A stretch of 64,000 nt of DNA. Origin: Prostheceraeus crozeri. Taxonomy: Eukaryota; Platyhelminthes; Polycladida; Euryleptidae. Location: NCBI GenBank assembly GCA_907163375.1, contig CAJQUW010006310.1:1-64000 (forward strand). The letters run 5' to 3'. Below, in pieces: positions 10,652 through 22,889 of the stretch; position 1 is the first letter of the stretch, and the number at the start of each line of letters is the position of its first letter. The notes under the pieces were generated by a model. The model was not told the DNA's origin. It did no database searches and saw nothing but the letters and a program-made list of their open reading frames with translations. The translations under genes and the position numbers were made by a program.

Positions 10652-12312
10652 CAGTCCGTTTCATAAAAAGTGGATCATCCTAAAATTTGACTAAATAAAA
10701 CATAAGTAAGATACAGAAAGCATTTTTCATGTTATTTCATGTCCCTAATATATTTAAATGTCCTTATATAATCTGATAAGCTATGATACAGTAACGGTTC
10801 TTAAGAAGCTAATATTTTGTGGCCCTACCCTTATTGTCAATGACATTACCAATTCGTCTAGGCATTGATTCGATGATATCGTTGATTTTTGACTGATCTA
10901 ACTTTCTCCACTCTCTTTTTAACAGTGACGTAAGTTGTGATACGCCATCTGTAGGTAGCAGTGAACGACGAACGTTACGTTTTAGAATACTCCATACATT
11001 TTCTATGGGATTCAGATCAGGAGAACGAGCTGGCCAAGATAATGTCCTAAGCCCTAATTGAGACTAACATAAGTTGACTCTACTACTCCTGTGACACGTA
11101 GCATTATCATCCATAAATAACCAAGTCGATGGACCACCAAGTTGATCTGTCATTTGGCCAATGTTCATTCGTAAAACATTCACATAGCGTTCAGAATTCA
11201 TGGTTCCTTGCTGCATGTGAAGTTCAGAGCGGCCATTGGTCCAAATGACAGCCCAAATCAGTAGAGTCGCACCACCTTGTACCCGGGGACGATGTGAATG
11301 TCTCAGAATTTCCTGATCAGATTTTATCCATAATCTCAATCGACCATCACTATCCTTCAGACGGACTGATGCCTCATCAGACCAGACAACCCGATCCCAT
11401 TGATTTCGTCAGTGACAATGACTCATTGCCCATCTGAGACGTCTTTTTGTATGCTGATCTGATAATTCGATCTGAGAGGGCCTCTTACAGCTCTTGAAAT
11501 TCGACTCAATAAGTCTTCTACGAATAGTGGACTTAGAAATAGGCGAGTCTAGTGCAGCCATCTCAGTTAACGAGAGACTTGGATCAACTTTAACAAATCT
11601 TAAAATTAGGCCGTCTCTACGTTTGGATGTTTTGCGTGGACGGTCAGAGCCCTCTTTACGACAGAGTCGAAGATCATCATCATGCCATCGATGCACATTT
11701 GTGTAAGGGACATTTAGTCGCTTGCTTGTAGCTCGCAAAGAAAACCCTAGTTCTAGCAAGGCTGACACTTTGCCTTTTGTGAATGCGATCTCGTTATTGT
11801 TCATTTGTGCTTTGTACCGGTAAGAGTTCTCAACCGGTAAGAGATAGATTTCTAGCTGAAAGCAATCAGGAGTGCTGCCAACACCACCGCAACGAAGTCA
11901 GGAAGCTATGGAACATGAAGTCCAGTTAATCACATGTTAATCACCATTATTGTTGATGAATAATGGTGCTATACTGGCTCTGATTGACCGATTTTCTTTA
12001 TTTTTGTTTTGCTTGATAGCTTTTGGCTTGTAGAACAACATATTACATAACAAAGGAAACAAATGTAATTTTATAAGAGTGAGATATGATTTTGTGTAAC
12101 ATTGCTAAATGAAGATCAAATATCTACTACTTTTTTATCTATAACAGGAAAACAACTCAATATTCATGCTTGAAATTTCCAACAATGATATTAGTAAGCA
12201 CAACTGACTTATCTTCCAAATTTCAGAGAAATTCGTTCAAGTTTGGCGGAGTTAGACAAAGTTGAAGTTGAGGCGATGTTTAAGGGTGATCCATTTTTTA
12301 TGAAACAATCTG
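10652..12312 (-). mobile_element. Tc1-like DNA transposon, near full length
   Basis: The element is 1661 bp, the usual Tc1 size, bounded by TA on both sides (10650-10651 and 12313-12314). The inverted ends run over about 30 bp: CAGTCCGTTTCATAAAAAGT on the left against CAGATTGTTTCATAAAAAAT on the right, both continuing into GGATCA. One transposase gene lies inside on the minus strand with a single frame from start to stop. The 5' untranslated part is about 500 bp and the 3' part about 150 bp. Confidence 0.95.
10809..11804 (-). pseudogene. Tc1 transposase, two premature stops
   Basis: The frame opens with ATG at 11804 and ends with TAG at 10811-10809, spanning 332 codons with no frameshift seen, which is the normal length for Tc1 transposase. 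The N-terminal region carries the paired-like helix-turn-helix (LLELGFSLRATSKRLNV and a second unit with STIRRRL). The three catalytic positions are visible: VVWSDEAS, then FMDDNATCH, then SPDLNPIENVW, giving the DD34E class. Two in-frame stops interrupt it: TGA at 11411-11409 just before the first aspartate block, and TAG near 11049, just after the second. Both look like single substitutions (CGA to TGA and CAG to TAG are possible CpG-type or C-to-T changes). The protein would cut and paste DNA at TA sites in the nucleus. As it stands it is dead, but recently so. Confidence 0.93.
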
Positions 12313-12314
12313 TA

Positions 12315-13035
12315 TATTTGGTTAGAAACTCTATTCATATCTGCAAGAAATACGACACATTGATCAAAATGTACCAATTATTCCTGCCAATTCGGGATCA
12401 CGGGCTTTGAGGCTCAAGTCCAGGAATGACGAACGATATCGTTCTAGTACCTGCCGCGGGTTCAGTCCCGAAGCTTTTCATAAGCCCAAGCTCAATCCCG
12501 AGCTTTCAGTACCAGGCATAGCATTCTACCATGCTATTTGCATGTGCGAATCCATCCTGAGCCAAATTGATCCACGAACAGTGTTGCCGTGATATTTGAA
12601 CCATAGTGCTTTCCGTTTTGCATTTTGCAAAAGTTTTGTATGTTGTACGTAGAACAATATCCTTGGTTTCAGCCTATCTGATTTATCATTCTCCGTGGAT
12701 TTTACCAACAATCAGGACTTCAATGAACCATGACATTCTGATAGATTATACAACACTCGTACATATATACATTGGCCTAATTTCTCACTGAATTAGGATA
12801 CAACGAATAACAGTCAGACCTAATACATACCATTCGTTGCCACATACTCGTTTCAATTAGTCATTAATCTTCAACTGAACTTCTTTCTGTCAAAATATCA
12901 ATAATTTTAAGAATGAAGAATGTTCCGTCTACCAATGATTTATTCATGCATCAACTTCAGTGAGAGCATTGAATAATAAATACTGAAAATGTTTCAACAT
13001 AGCTATACAATGGCGAGAGAATTGTTTAAACTTAC
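12315..13035. other. TRPC intron; no gene
   Basis: This lies directly downstream of the TRPC exon on the minus strand. 12390-12510 holds another cluster of CCCGAG/CGGGTT words like the one at 9541-9660. I saw no further exon. Confidence 0.5.
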
Positions 13036-13566
13036 CGATAAGTTCTTCTTGTTTTGGCGCTCATTTTGTGTATTGAGGATAATCTCAACTGCTTCGAGAT
13101 TTTCTTCACTAATCGCATGAAGCAAAGCGTCGCCAAGTTCCAAATTATAAGTGAGCAAAAGTTCAAGTAATTCAATGTGTTCATTTTCTATGGCAATTAG
13201 CAGAGCATTTCGGCCTAACGGATCAACGCAGTTGATATTGATTTGAAAGTCTGCTGCTTTTTCGATGAAGTTTTTCACACTTGCATTATCTCCTCTTTCA
13301 ACACCGAGTAGATACTGCCTCTCCTCATTGCTTAGTCGAGTTTCCTGCCGCATAAGGCCGACACCTGAGCCATACCCTCCTTCCACATCGATTCCCAACT
13401 CCTCGATGATTTGATTGAGTTGTTGCCCTTTGTCCGACATGGCGGCGTTGCGTTGAGTATTTATTACAGTCTCGTCTAGATTGTTGAATTCTGATTGTCG
13501 TTGTTGCGCCAACTGTCTCTCCTTCAACAGTTGCTGACGCTTGTATTCCTGATAAACACGATCCAT
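13036..13566 (-). CDS. TRPC-type cation channel, first coding exon
   Basis: This exon encodes 177 residues of the cytoplasmic N terminus of a canonical transient receptor potential channel, a calcium-permeable plasma-membrane channel normally opened downstream of phospholipase C. Residues 79-165 match the first ankyrin repeats of TRPC4/5 and fly TRP-gamma: [16 protein letters not shown], then [20 protein letters not shown], then [20 protein letters not shown] and EAVEIIL. The start is ATG at 13566; an in-frame TAA lies eight codons upstream in the same exon, so this start is well supported. The exon is entered after an acceptor (TTTTTCGATTGCAG, AG at 13593-13592), which implies at least one upstream non-coding exon. 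It ends at TCG 13038-13036, followed by the donor GTAAGT at 13035 (phase 0). Oddity: about 78 residues, rich in Q, R and E, precede the ankyrin repeats, against about 30 in vertebrate TRPC5. Remaining ankyrins, six membrane segments and TRP box are not in the window. Confidence 0.92.
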
Positions 13567-13591
13567 GGATCTGCACTCGCCCGTGCGTTAC

Positions 13592-13765
13592 CTGCAATCG
13601 AAAAATATATGTGTTCAATAGTACATGCATATGATTATGCATAAAACATTAGTGAGTTCATGATTCATGTATTTATGAAAGTTGTGAATCTTTGATATCA
13701 TCTACGATTCATTACAGAAGCCTTCAGAGTGAGCAGAATTAAATGGGACAAACTTCATTGTGTCT
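13592..13765. other. Intron upstream of the TRPC coding exon
   Basis: Non-coding sequence between the splice acceptor of the TRPC exon and the left edge of the 5.2-kb duplication. The word ATGGGACAAA at 13743-13752 recurs beside the right edge of the duplication at 24154-24163. Confidence 0.5.
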
Positions 13766-14673
13766 GTCTGCTTACGATTTTATCAGTTACTACCTAACAG
13801 AGAATCCAAGGAAACTATATTTTAGAGGAAGTTGATTTTATGCAGTATATAATGTAGGCAATTGGCATATTATAATATAGGCATAGTATGCATAATAAAC
13901 ATAAAATTTATCTAAACTACTCATATTACCATTACTAATTCATCTGATTATGTGAGGCATAATTCTGCAGCTAAGTATCACCATGAAAAAGCAGCGTTCT
14001 TCCTCTATCACTGTGAAGAGATTAGTTTCGTAATCCCGGGATTAAAATTTTTCGGGATCCGGAAATCCAGGATATGGAAAATTACCCAGGATTGCAACAT
14101 AACCTAGCAGTCAGAGATATGTTCGCTCCGGGGCACACATTGACGGTGTCAAAAAAGACTTCCCATGAATCATCATTCATAGATGCCTGAGGATCACACC
14201 TTCAAGACTGTGGGAAACAAGGGACGGAAGCTCTAGTTTGTCATTACGATCCATTTTGCACATTTTAAAACTACAATAGAGAAATCGACCGAAAAACAAA
14301 AAAAGGGTTTTGTTTTTGCCTTTAGTTTCAAATAGTTTGACGATGTTCGTCAAAATGCATGTTTTGTAGGCACGTTGGCAAGTTTCTGCCAGGGGCGACT
14401 CATGTTATCAAAACAATGTGAGCAACTACTCAGAAAATCAGGTGAAAATTATTCACTCATCGCAACATTTTACATATTTTTAAAATGCTGGAATCAAGCA
14501 TTATCAATTTGTTAAATTTATCAAGACTTCTTATGCACCTAGTACTGTTTCCTAATCTTGCAATTAATCAATGGTGCGGTACCATAGCAGGAGATAAAAC
14601 TATCATAAGTCCGATTAGATTTCTATGAGCTGTGCAGTATCTTTTCCATGAACTACAAGAAATACTTTCGGTA

Positions 14674-16529
14674 CTTCTATTCTTTCCCCTCACCCCCCAA
14701 ATTTTCCCATGTTTCCAAATTCATCGATTTTCGTCAAACTTAGTCACATTGGATTTAGAATATACTTGATCTGTCACTGAGTGATAGCACTAAGGATTCC
14801 ACATTGGCATTAAATTCACATTATAGCTTTATTCCGTGCAATGCGAGACAAATTGGCGAATAAAACTGCCAGAAATCCATACACGATATAGGCTCGAGTC
14901 ATGTGCACTTCAATACAATCGTCTATGTTACGTTTTCAATAATCCATTGATTAGGCTTTTCAATAGTGCCAAGGCGAACTGGCACTCTGCAATCTTTATG
15001 ATTAGGCTTTTCGAATGAAGGTCGAGACTTCAATTTGAGCCTGTCATTTGACAAAGGTAACAATATTTGAAAGCATGACTGATTTGAGGATGAGAATTGG
15101 TGAAGTAGGTCTACACAATAGGCCTACCGGGATTAGGAATCATGATAATCCTCGGGATTGAGATCTTTAGGTATCTTTCGGCAAGGTGCTCACTAGACCA
15201 GTTTTTGCTTACATTATTAGCCTCTGGTTGAGTCAATTCCGGCATTAATCTTTTCAGGAAGAATTATTCTCATTTGACCACATGCAGTAGTTATTCACAG
15301 CATTAGCTTGGCTTACGCAAAAAGGCATATGAAAGATTCTTCAAACGCGTAATCTCGAGCTTGGGATTTTGGAATCTGAATGTGCTAGTGAGTGCATTGA
15401 GAGAATAGCTGTGATTTTGATTATCTTGCCATTTTACTTGTGGCCACAGCTGGCATGCTTACATTTTGTCAGAGCTTGTAATCCCGAATCCTGGGATCAA
15501 GAAAAGTCGGGATTTGTAGACTCTAAGCTTAATACCGGGTCTTCACCCTAGCAATCCCGAATTTCAGAAATTGCAGATTGAAAGTGCAAAAATCAGGAAC
15601 TTGCAACTATGCTCCCTGTAACTCTCAACGTTGCCGCTGTCAATTTGTGCAAAAAATAGAATTAACTTTAAATCGACTTGTCAATTGCAATGTTGTCAGT
15701 AAATCGACTTTTGGCAATTCCGACTCTCTGTTATTCCCACATCCCCGTATCGCATATTATTAACGTACTAATGTGATTTGCCATAGCATATATCTACTAT
15801 TCTACTCAATCCCGGAATCACTTGACCGAGATTTTCCGGGATTGTGGAATCTCTACGCTGTACATATGATTAGAAAATATATAGGACGTTAGCTATAATC
15901 ATACATGCAAGTATGCCGACACAACATTGATATATAGGCTACTCTATTGAGTTAGTAATTCAAAGAAAGATATCGAAACCATTCGAAAATATATTCGGTT
16001 TCCACTACTGAAGCAGTAAAACATCTGTAAATTACTACCAAACTAATAACTAAATTAATTAATTAATCCTGGAATTTCGGATTACACAAACCCATGGAAT
16101 TCCAGGATTGCAATCCCTATCGATATCCCATGCTATTAATATCCATTAATACTTTGTAATTGGATATCTACGATCCTACTCAATCCGGGGATTGAGATTT
16201 TCCGGGATTTTGGAATCCCTAGAAAGCACAACACCACTGAGAAGTCTTACTTGACCCCTGGGATGAAGGATTGGTCCCTTGGATACTCAGTTAGAATACA
16301 AGATACAGCTGTACTGTGATCATCAACTTCGTAGGATTACTGTCTACACTGCACCTATAGTGAACGGTAAAACAAGTGCTGTGAATTTTCTACAAACCAG
16401 AGGAATTTTACACACTCAAGGCTTTTGCGACGGTAGTCAGACTGCACTTAGGACCAAGTGAAGATCGCTGATGATGCAACACTCGCGGGTGTCATCAACA
16501 AAAATTGTGGGGGGGGGGAAGAATAGAAG
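14674..16529. mobile_element. TA-flanked MITE (CTTCTATTC family) with nested insert
   Basis: The inverted ends read CTTCTATTCTTTCCCC on the left and GGGGAAGAATAGAAG on the right, with TA at both borders (14672-14673, 16530-16531). Without the nested element at 14791-16221 it is about 417 bp long. The same family appears at 48438-48845 and 55618-56028 without that insert, which proves the nesting. TA duplication points to the Tc1/mariner group or a relative; no transposase is encoded. Confidence 0.88.
14791..16221. mobile_element. hAT-like non-autonomous element nested in MITE
   Basis: The ends are TAAGGATTCCA on the left and TGGAATCCCTA on the right (10 of 11 match). The flanks are GATAGCAC (14783-14790) and GAAAGCAC (16222-16229), an 8-bp duplication with one difference. 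The uninterrupted MITE copy at 55618-56028 confirms the empty site. The 1431-bp body is studded with CCGGGATT/AATCCCGG words (about 15120, 15165, 15484, 15505, 15812, 15835, 16176, 16203), which look like multiplied subterminal binding motifs. No transposase is recognisable; the short open frames here are chance. Confidence 0.85.
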
Positions 16530-17630
16530 TACCAAACTTTCTTTGCCTCTGCTCCGAAAATGATTATTGAAATTTATCGTACCAGCATGGTTGAAGCTTT
16601 CTGATAGGTCCATTTGAAAATAATCTATGACTCGAGACTGATTTCGCACATGAGCTTTAAGTTTGTTGGTGACAAAATGTCATACCGAAGAATTTGGTCC
16701 GTCACGCACTTGCATGTGGACGCCGAAACTGATGTGTTGTGTATTTTTATCAGAATCATTCACTGTCATCGGCTTTCAAATAGCAAATGACACCAAAGTA
16801 GGTGAAATTCGATCGGTTACCCACTAAAGACAGAGTGACACATTCGATGCATGCGCAAAGACAGTTGAGGACATCATGCATGAAACTGAACACATAATAT
16901 TAATCGCATACATCAACGATGAAGTATGAGTGACGAATTGGTTACGGCAGAGAAGTGAACTAATATCTGCATACCTTGAAGTGCACGAAGATGTAAAACA
17001 AATAGTGTTAATGTGTAAGACCAGAAACAAGCGGTTCCATGTCTATAAAGCCAGACAGAAATTCATGTACTCAGAATTGATTAATAGGAAATTTGGATCT
17101 GATTTGGATAAATGTGCAAGAATCGACCTAAAGCGCATTCTTAGTAATCTATAGTATATATATATATCAGTCTATAGTATTTCTTCGTTCCACAAGTGAT
17201 AAACTAACCACAATACCCATTGGACGAATTTCTCTTGGTGTATACATTATATGACAGACAGAATTCGAATCATTGGCTTTGTTCGTCCAATTGTGTATCG
17301 GTATAATTGCAGGTAGGAAGCTCTCCAGGAACAAGCCCACGCATGGATAGTTAAAACTTTTGGGTGTTGACTAAATGGATCAAACTTCGTTGCTCTTTTA
17401 GGATGTGAAGATGATTCTTGACAGTCGACGAAGGGTCCACACCAATAATGTGCATGGTTATAGAAAGGATAATTTTTCACTAAACTTTTTACAAAATTTC
17501 AGAGTGATATTTAATTTTGGTAATGAGCTTAGAGTTCTATTGATCATATTGACCTTCAACCAACTGATTCAATCAATGCAGTAAATGTACGATATAACAG
17601 TACAATAAGTTTTCCATGAAGCCAGAATGG

Positions 17631-17688
17631 TAAGAAAATGTAGAAAGCCGAGGCCGCGAAGCGGACGAGGAGTTTTACAATTTTCCTG
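17631..17688. other. Hairpin with GAA loop and tandem G.A mismatches
   Basis: The core reads CCGAGGCCGC, GAA, GCGGACGAGG. Pairing the two arms leaves adjacent G.A and A.G mismatches two base pairs from the arm end. Outside the core, AAGAAAATGTA pairs with TTACAATTTTC. A second hairpin of the same design lies at 51671-51725. Function unknown. Confidence 0.6.
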
Positions 17689-19877
17689 TCCGACTGGATT
17701 AAAAGAATAGTTTATCTTCTACATGCATGGCAAATTCCAATTACCAAAGGGATTAAACGCATATTTCTATGATAATTTATCTTCCCACCCCCAAGGGGAA
17801 AGATAAAAAATATTGCCCAGGAACATTTTCCTTGTCATGGCAGTAGACTTTCACAGATTTTAGAAGATAATGCTTTTCTTTCAATCATTTGCAAAGTTTT
17901 CATGAATTAACGAATGAATAAGTCGGAAAATGATTTATTATGAATCTCCTTCTTTGATATTATTCATAATCCTAGTGATTTTGCAATCATAAGTAGAAAC
18001 GGAAGCACTGAGGAATTCTCATGTATACTCGTAGAGATAATAGGTTACTCATAGGCTACTCCTTCTGACATCCAACAATTTTTGAAATAATTACACTGCT
18101 GTTGCTGTTTACACGCAGTGAGAAACAATTTACGTTGAGCACCTATTACACGATGCGATGATTTGTCGGTTTACGTCATATTGGCAATTCTCCAGCAACA
18201 TTTCCTTTTATTATCCTCTGACAATCGTTGTTGCAACACTGCCTTAGGATTCACTTTCGCACATTTATAAATTGGATGTTGAGAGTCATTGTCTTCCTTA
18301 TGTAATTCCCATTCAATTTCGAACTTTATTTTATAATCTCCTTTATTTATCGTCGATTTACTCCTAGTATATTTCGGTCCTGCTTTATATGCGATCATGA
18401 AATTCGCTTTCATGATCGCTACCCATTGCTTTAATAACGCGACTTTCAACTATTTTTGACATGAATTCGATGATCGTGATCTTGTGAAGCATGTGATGTT
18501 ACACCATAAAAAGGGTAGACTGGAAGCCAGAATAGATTAAAATGATTAATTGAATAACCTAGAAAATGAACGCATCAGTTTTATTGAATAATAATAATAA
18601 TAACATCACTTTATTTGATTCACTTTGGAAATTCGGTGAGCGCCTACAGTAGAAGAAAGAGTTAATCTTCATCGATTGCTTTAGTTATCTGAAAGTTATT
18701 AAAAATGAATTCGCAATGGTGAATCATCGAATACCAACAAACAATGTTCAATAACTAAAAATTAAATTCTAAATTTCAATAACAAATTTCATGGTGCTTG
18801 CAACAGAGAGATCCCACACAATCATTGCATAGATGGATTCACATCTGAAGCTGCCTGCTTGTGTACCTAATAAACCAGGCCGATGAAACAATGAAGCAGA
18901 AGAGATTATGAAGTTTGAAAATGTGAGTAAGAAAAATTGAAAATATACGATGATGGGACAAATGAAGTAGTCTGCTTACGATTTTATCAGTTACTACCTA
19001 ACAGAGAATCCAAGGAAACTATATTTTAGAGGAAGTTGATTTTATGCAGTATATAATGTAGGCAATTGGCATATTATAATATAGGCATAGTATGCATAAT
19101 AAACATCAAATTTATCTAAACTACTCATATTACCATTACTAATTCATCTGATTATGTGAGGCATAATTCTGCAGCTAAGTATCACCATGAAAAAGCAGCG
19201 TTCTTCCTCTATCACTGTGAAGAGATTAGTTTCGTAATCCCGGGATTAAAATTTTTCGGGATCCGGAAATCCAGGATATGGAAAATTACCCAGGATTGCA
19301 ACATAACCTAGCAGTCAGAGATATGTTCGCTCCGGGGCACACATTGACGGTGTCAAAAAAGACTTCCCATGAATCATCATTCATAGATGCCTGAGGATCA
19401 CACCTTCAAGACTGTGGGAAACAAGGGACGGAAGCTCTAGTTTGTCATTACGATCCATTTTGCACATTTTAAAACTACAATAGAGAAATCGACCGAAAAA
19501 CAAAAAAAGGGTTTTGTTTTTGCCTTTAGTTTCAAATAGTTTGACGATGTTCGTCAAAATGCATGTTTTGTAGGCACGTTGGCAAGTTTCTGCCAGGGGC
19601 GACTCATGTTATCAAAACAATGTGAGCAACTACTCAGAAAATCAGGTGAAAATTATTCACTCATCGCAACATTTTACATATTTTTAAAATGCTGGAATCA
19701 AGCATTATCAATTTGTTAAATTTATCAAGACTTCTTATGCACCTAGTACTGTTTCCTAATCTTGCAATTAATCAATGGTGCGGTACCATAGCAGGAGATA
19801 AAACTATCATAAGTCCGATTAGATTTCTATGAGCTGTGCAGTATCTTTTCCATGAACTACAAGAAATACTTTCGGTA

Positions 19878-21732
19878 CTTCTATTCTTTCCCCTCACCCC
19901 CCAAATTTTCCCATGTTTCCAAATTCATCGATTTTCGTCAAACTTAGTCACATTGGATTTAGAATATACTTGATCTGTCACTGAGTGATAGCACTAAGGA
20001 TTCCACATTGGCATTAAATTCACATTATAGCTTTATTCCGTGCAATGCGAGACAAATTGGCGAATAAAACTGCCAGAAATCCATACACGATATAGGCTCG
20101 AGTCATGTGCACTTCAATACAATCGTCTATGTTACGTTTTCAATAATCCATTGATTAGGCTTTTCAATAGTGCCAAGGCGAACTGGCACTCTGCAATCTT
20201 TATGATTAGGCTTTTCGAATGAAGGTCGAGACTTCAATTTGAGCCTGTCATTTGACAAAGGTAACAATATTTGAAAGCATGACTGATTTGAGGATGAGAA
20301 TTGGTGAAGTAGGTCTACACAATAGGCCTACCGGGATTAGGAATCATGATAATCCTCGGGATTGAGATCTTTAGGTATCTTTCGGCAAGGTGCTCACTAG
20401 ACCAGTTTTTGCTTACATTATTAGCCTCTGGTTGAGTCAATTCCGGCATTAATCTTTTCAGGAAGAATTATTCTCATTTGACCACATGCAGTAGTTATTC
20501 ACAGCATTAGCTTGGCTTACGCAAAAAGGCATATGAAAGATTCTTCAAACGCGTAATCTCGAGCTTGGGATTTTGGAATCTGAATGTGCTAGTGAGTGCA
20601 TTGAGAGAATAGCTGTGATTTTGATTATCTTGCCATTTTACTTGTGGCCACAGCTGGCATGCTTACATTTTGTCAGAGCTTGTAATCCCGAATCCTGGGA
20701 TCAAGAAAAGTCGGGATTTGTAGACTCTAAGCTTAATACCGGGTCTTCACCCTAGCAATCCCGAATTTCAGAAATTGCAGATTGAAAGTGCAAAAATCAG
20801 GAACTTGCAACTATGCTCCCTGTAACTCTCAACGTTGCCGCTGTCAATTTGTGCAAAAAATAGAATTAACTTTAAATCGACTTGTCAATTGCAATGTTGT
20901 CAGTAAATCGACTTTTGGCAATTCCGACTCTCTGTTATTCCCACATCCCCGTATCGCATATTATTAACGTACTAATGTGATTTGCCATAGCATATATCTA
21001 CTATTCTACTCAATCCCGGAATCACTTGACCGAGATTTTCCGGGATTGTGGAATCTCTACGCTGTACATATGATTAGAAAATATATAGGACGTTAGCTAT
21101 AATCATACATGCAAGTATGCCGACACAACATTGATATATAGGCTACTCTATTGAGTTAGTAATTCAAAGAAAGATATCGAAACCATTCGAAAATATATTC
21201 GGTTTCCACTACTGAAGCAGTAAAACATCTGTAAATTACTACCAAACTAATAACTAAATTAATTAATTAATCCTGGAATTTCGGATTACACAAACCCATG
21301 GAATTCCAGGATTGCAATCCCTATCGATATCCCATGCTATTAATATCCATTAATACTTTGTAATTGGATATCTACGATCCTACTCAATCCGGGGATTGAG
21401 ATTTTCCGGGATTTTGGAATCCCTAGAAAGCACAACACCACTGAGAAGTCTTACTTGACCCCTGGGATGAAGGATTGGTCCCTTGGATACTCAGTTAGAA
21501 TACAAGATACAGCTGTATTGTGATCATCAACTTCGTAGGATTACTGTCTACACTGCACCTATAGTGAACGGTAAAACAAGTGCTGTGAATTTTCTACAAA
21601 CCAGAGGAATTTTACACACTCAAGGCTTTTGCGACGGTAGTCAGACTGCACTTAGGACCAAGTGAAGATCGCTGATGATGCAACACTCGCGGGTGTCATC
21701 AACAAAAATTGTGGGGGGGGGAAGAATAGAAG
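19878..21732. mobile_element. TA-flanked MITE with nested insert, duplicate
   Basis: Duplicate of the element at 14674-16529, carried inside copy 2 of the tandem duplication rather than inserted independently. Confidence 0.88.
19995..21425. mobile_element. hAT-like nested element, duplicate
   Basis: Duplicate of 14791-16221 in copy 2. It has the same imperfect 8-bp flanks, GATAGCAC and GAAAGCAC, so it is a copy by duplication and not a second transposition. Confidence 0.85.
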
Positions 21733-22831
21733 TACCAAACTTTCTTTGCCTCTGCTCCGAAAATGATTATTGAAATTTATCGTACCAGCATGGTTGAAGC
21801 TTTCTGATAGGTCCATTTGAAAATAATCTATGACTCGAGACTGATTTCGCACATGAGCTTTAAGTTTGTTGGTGACAAAATGTCATACCGAAGAATTTGG
21901 TCCGTCACGCACTTGCATGTGGACGCCGAAACTGATGTGTTGTGTATTTTTATCAGAATCATTCACTGTCATCGGCTTTCAAATAGCAAATGACACCAAA
22001 GTAGGTGAAATTCGATCGGTTACCCACTAAAGACAGAGTGACACATTCGATGCATGCGCAAAGACAGTTGAGGACATCATGCATGAAACTGAACACATAA
22101 TATTAATCGCATACATCAACGATGAAGTATGAGTGACGAATTGGTTACGGCAGAGAAGTGAACTAATATCTGCATACCTTGAAGTGCACGAAGATGTAAA
22201 ACAAATAGTGTTAATGTGTAAGACCAGAAACAAGCGGTTCCATGTCTATAAAGCCAGACAGAAATTCATGTACTCAGAATTGATTAATAGGAAATTTGGA
22301 TCTGATTTGGATAAATGTGCAAGAATCGACCTAAAGCGCATTCTTAGTAATCTATAGTATATATATATCAGTCTATAGTATTTCTTCGTTCCACAAGTGA
22401 TAAACTAACCACAATACCCATTGGACGAATTTCTCTTGGTGTATACATTATATGACAGACAGAATTCGAATCATTGGCTTTGTTCGTCCAATTGTGTATC
22501 GGTATAATTGCAGGTAGGAAGCTCTCCAGGAACAAGCCCACGCATGGATAGTTAAAACTTTTGGGTGTTGACTAAATGGATCAAACTTCGTTGCTCTTTT
22601 AGGATGTGAAGATGATTCTTGACAGTCGACGAAGGGTCCACACCAATAATGTGCATGGTTATAGAAAGGATAATTTTTCACTAAACTTTTTACAAAATTT
22701 CAGAGTGATATTTAATTTTGGTAATGAGCTTAGAGTTCTATTGATCATATTGACCTTCAACCAACTGATTCAATCAATGCAGTAAATGTACGATATAACA
22801 GTACAATAAGTTTTCCATGAAGCCAGAATGG

Positions 22832-22889
22832 TAAGAAAATGTAGAAAGCCGAGGCCGCGAAGCGGACGAGGAGTTTTACAATTTTCCTG
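22832..22889. other. GAA-loop hairpin, duplicate
   Basis: Duplicate of the hairpin at 17631-17688 in copy 2 of the tandem duplication. Confidence 0.6.

Larger units (their letters stand above)
13766..18969. repeat. 5.2-kb tandem duplication, copy 1
   Basis: This 5204-bp unit is followed head to tail by an almost identical copy. The edges share only the 3-bp word GTC at 13766, 18970 and 24171. I noticed four differences between copies: A13903/C19107, C16314/T21518, a G run of 10 versus 9 near 16510/21712, and a (TA)n run two bases shorter near 17155/22357. The unit holds a TA-flanked element with a nested hAT-like element (14674-16529) and about 2.4 kb without any recognised gene (16530-18969). 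That part includes a minus-strand open frame at 18171-18449 of unknown nature (92 codons) and a LINE-like tail at 18590-18660 ((ATA)n, CATCACTTTATTTGATTCAC). The unit lies in the presumed 5' intron or upstream region of the TRPC gene. Confidence 0.95.

Noticed and set aside
9541-12510. One large hAT element enclosing the Tc1 copy
   Set aside because: A TAGGTTTGCAAAC-like left end and CCCGGG-type words suggested it, but no matching right end or 8-bp duplication was found.
14836-15763. Short plus-strand open frames repeated at +5204 bp
   Set aside because: They lie inside a non-autonomous hAT-like element and are doubled only because the whole 5.2-kb unit is duplicated.
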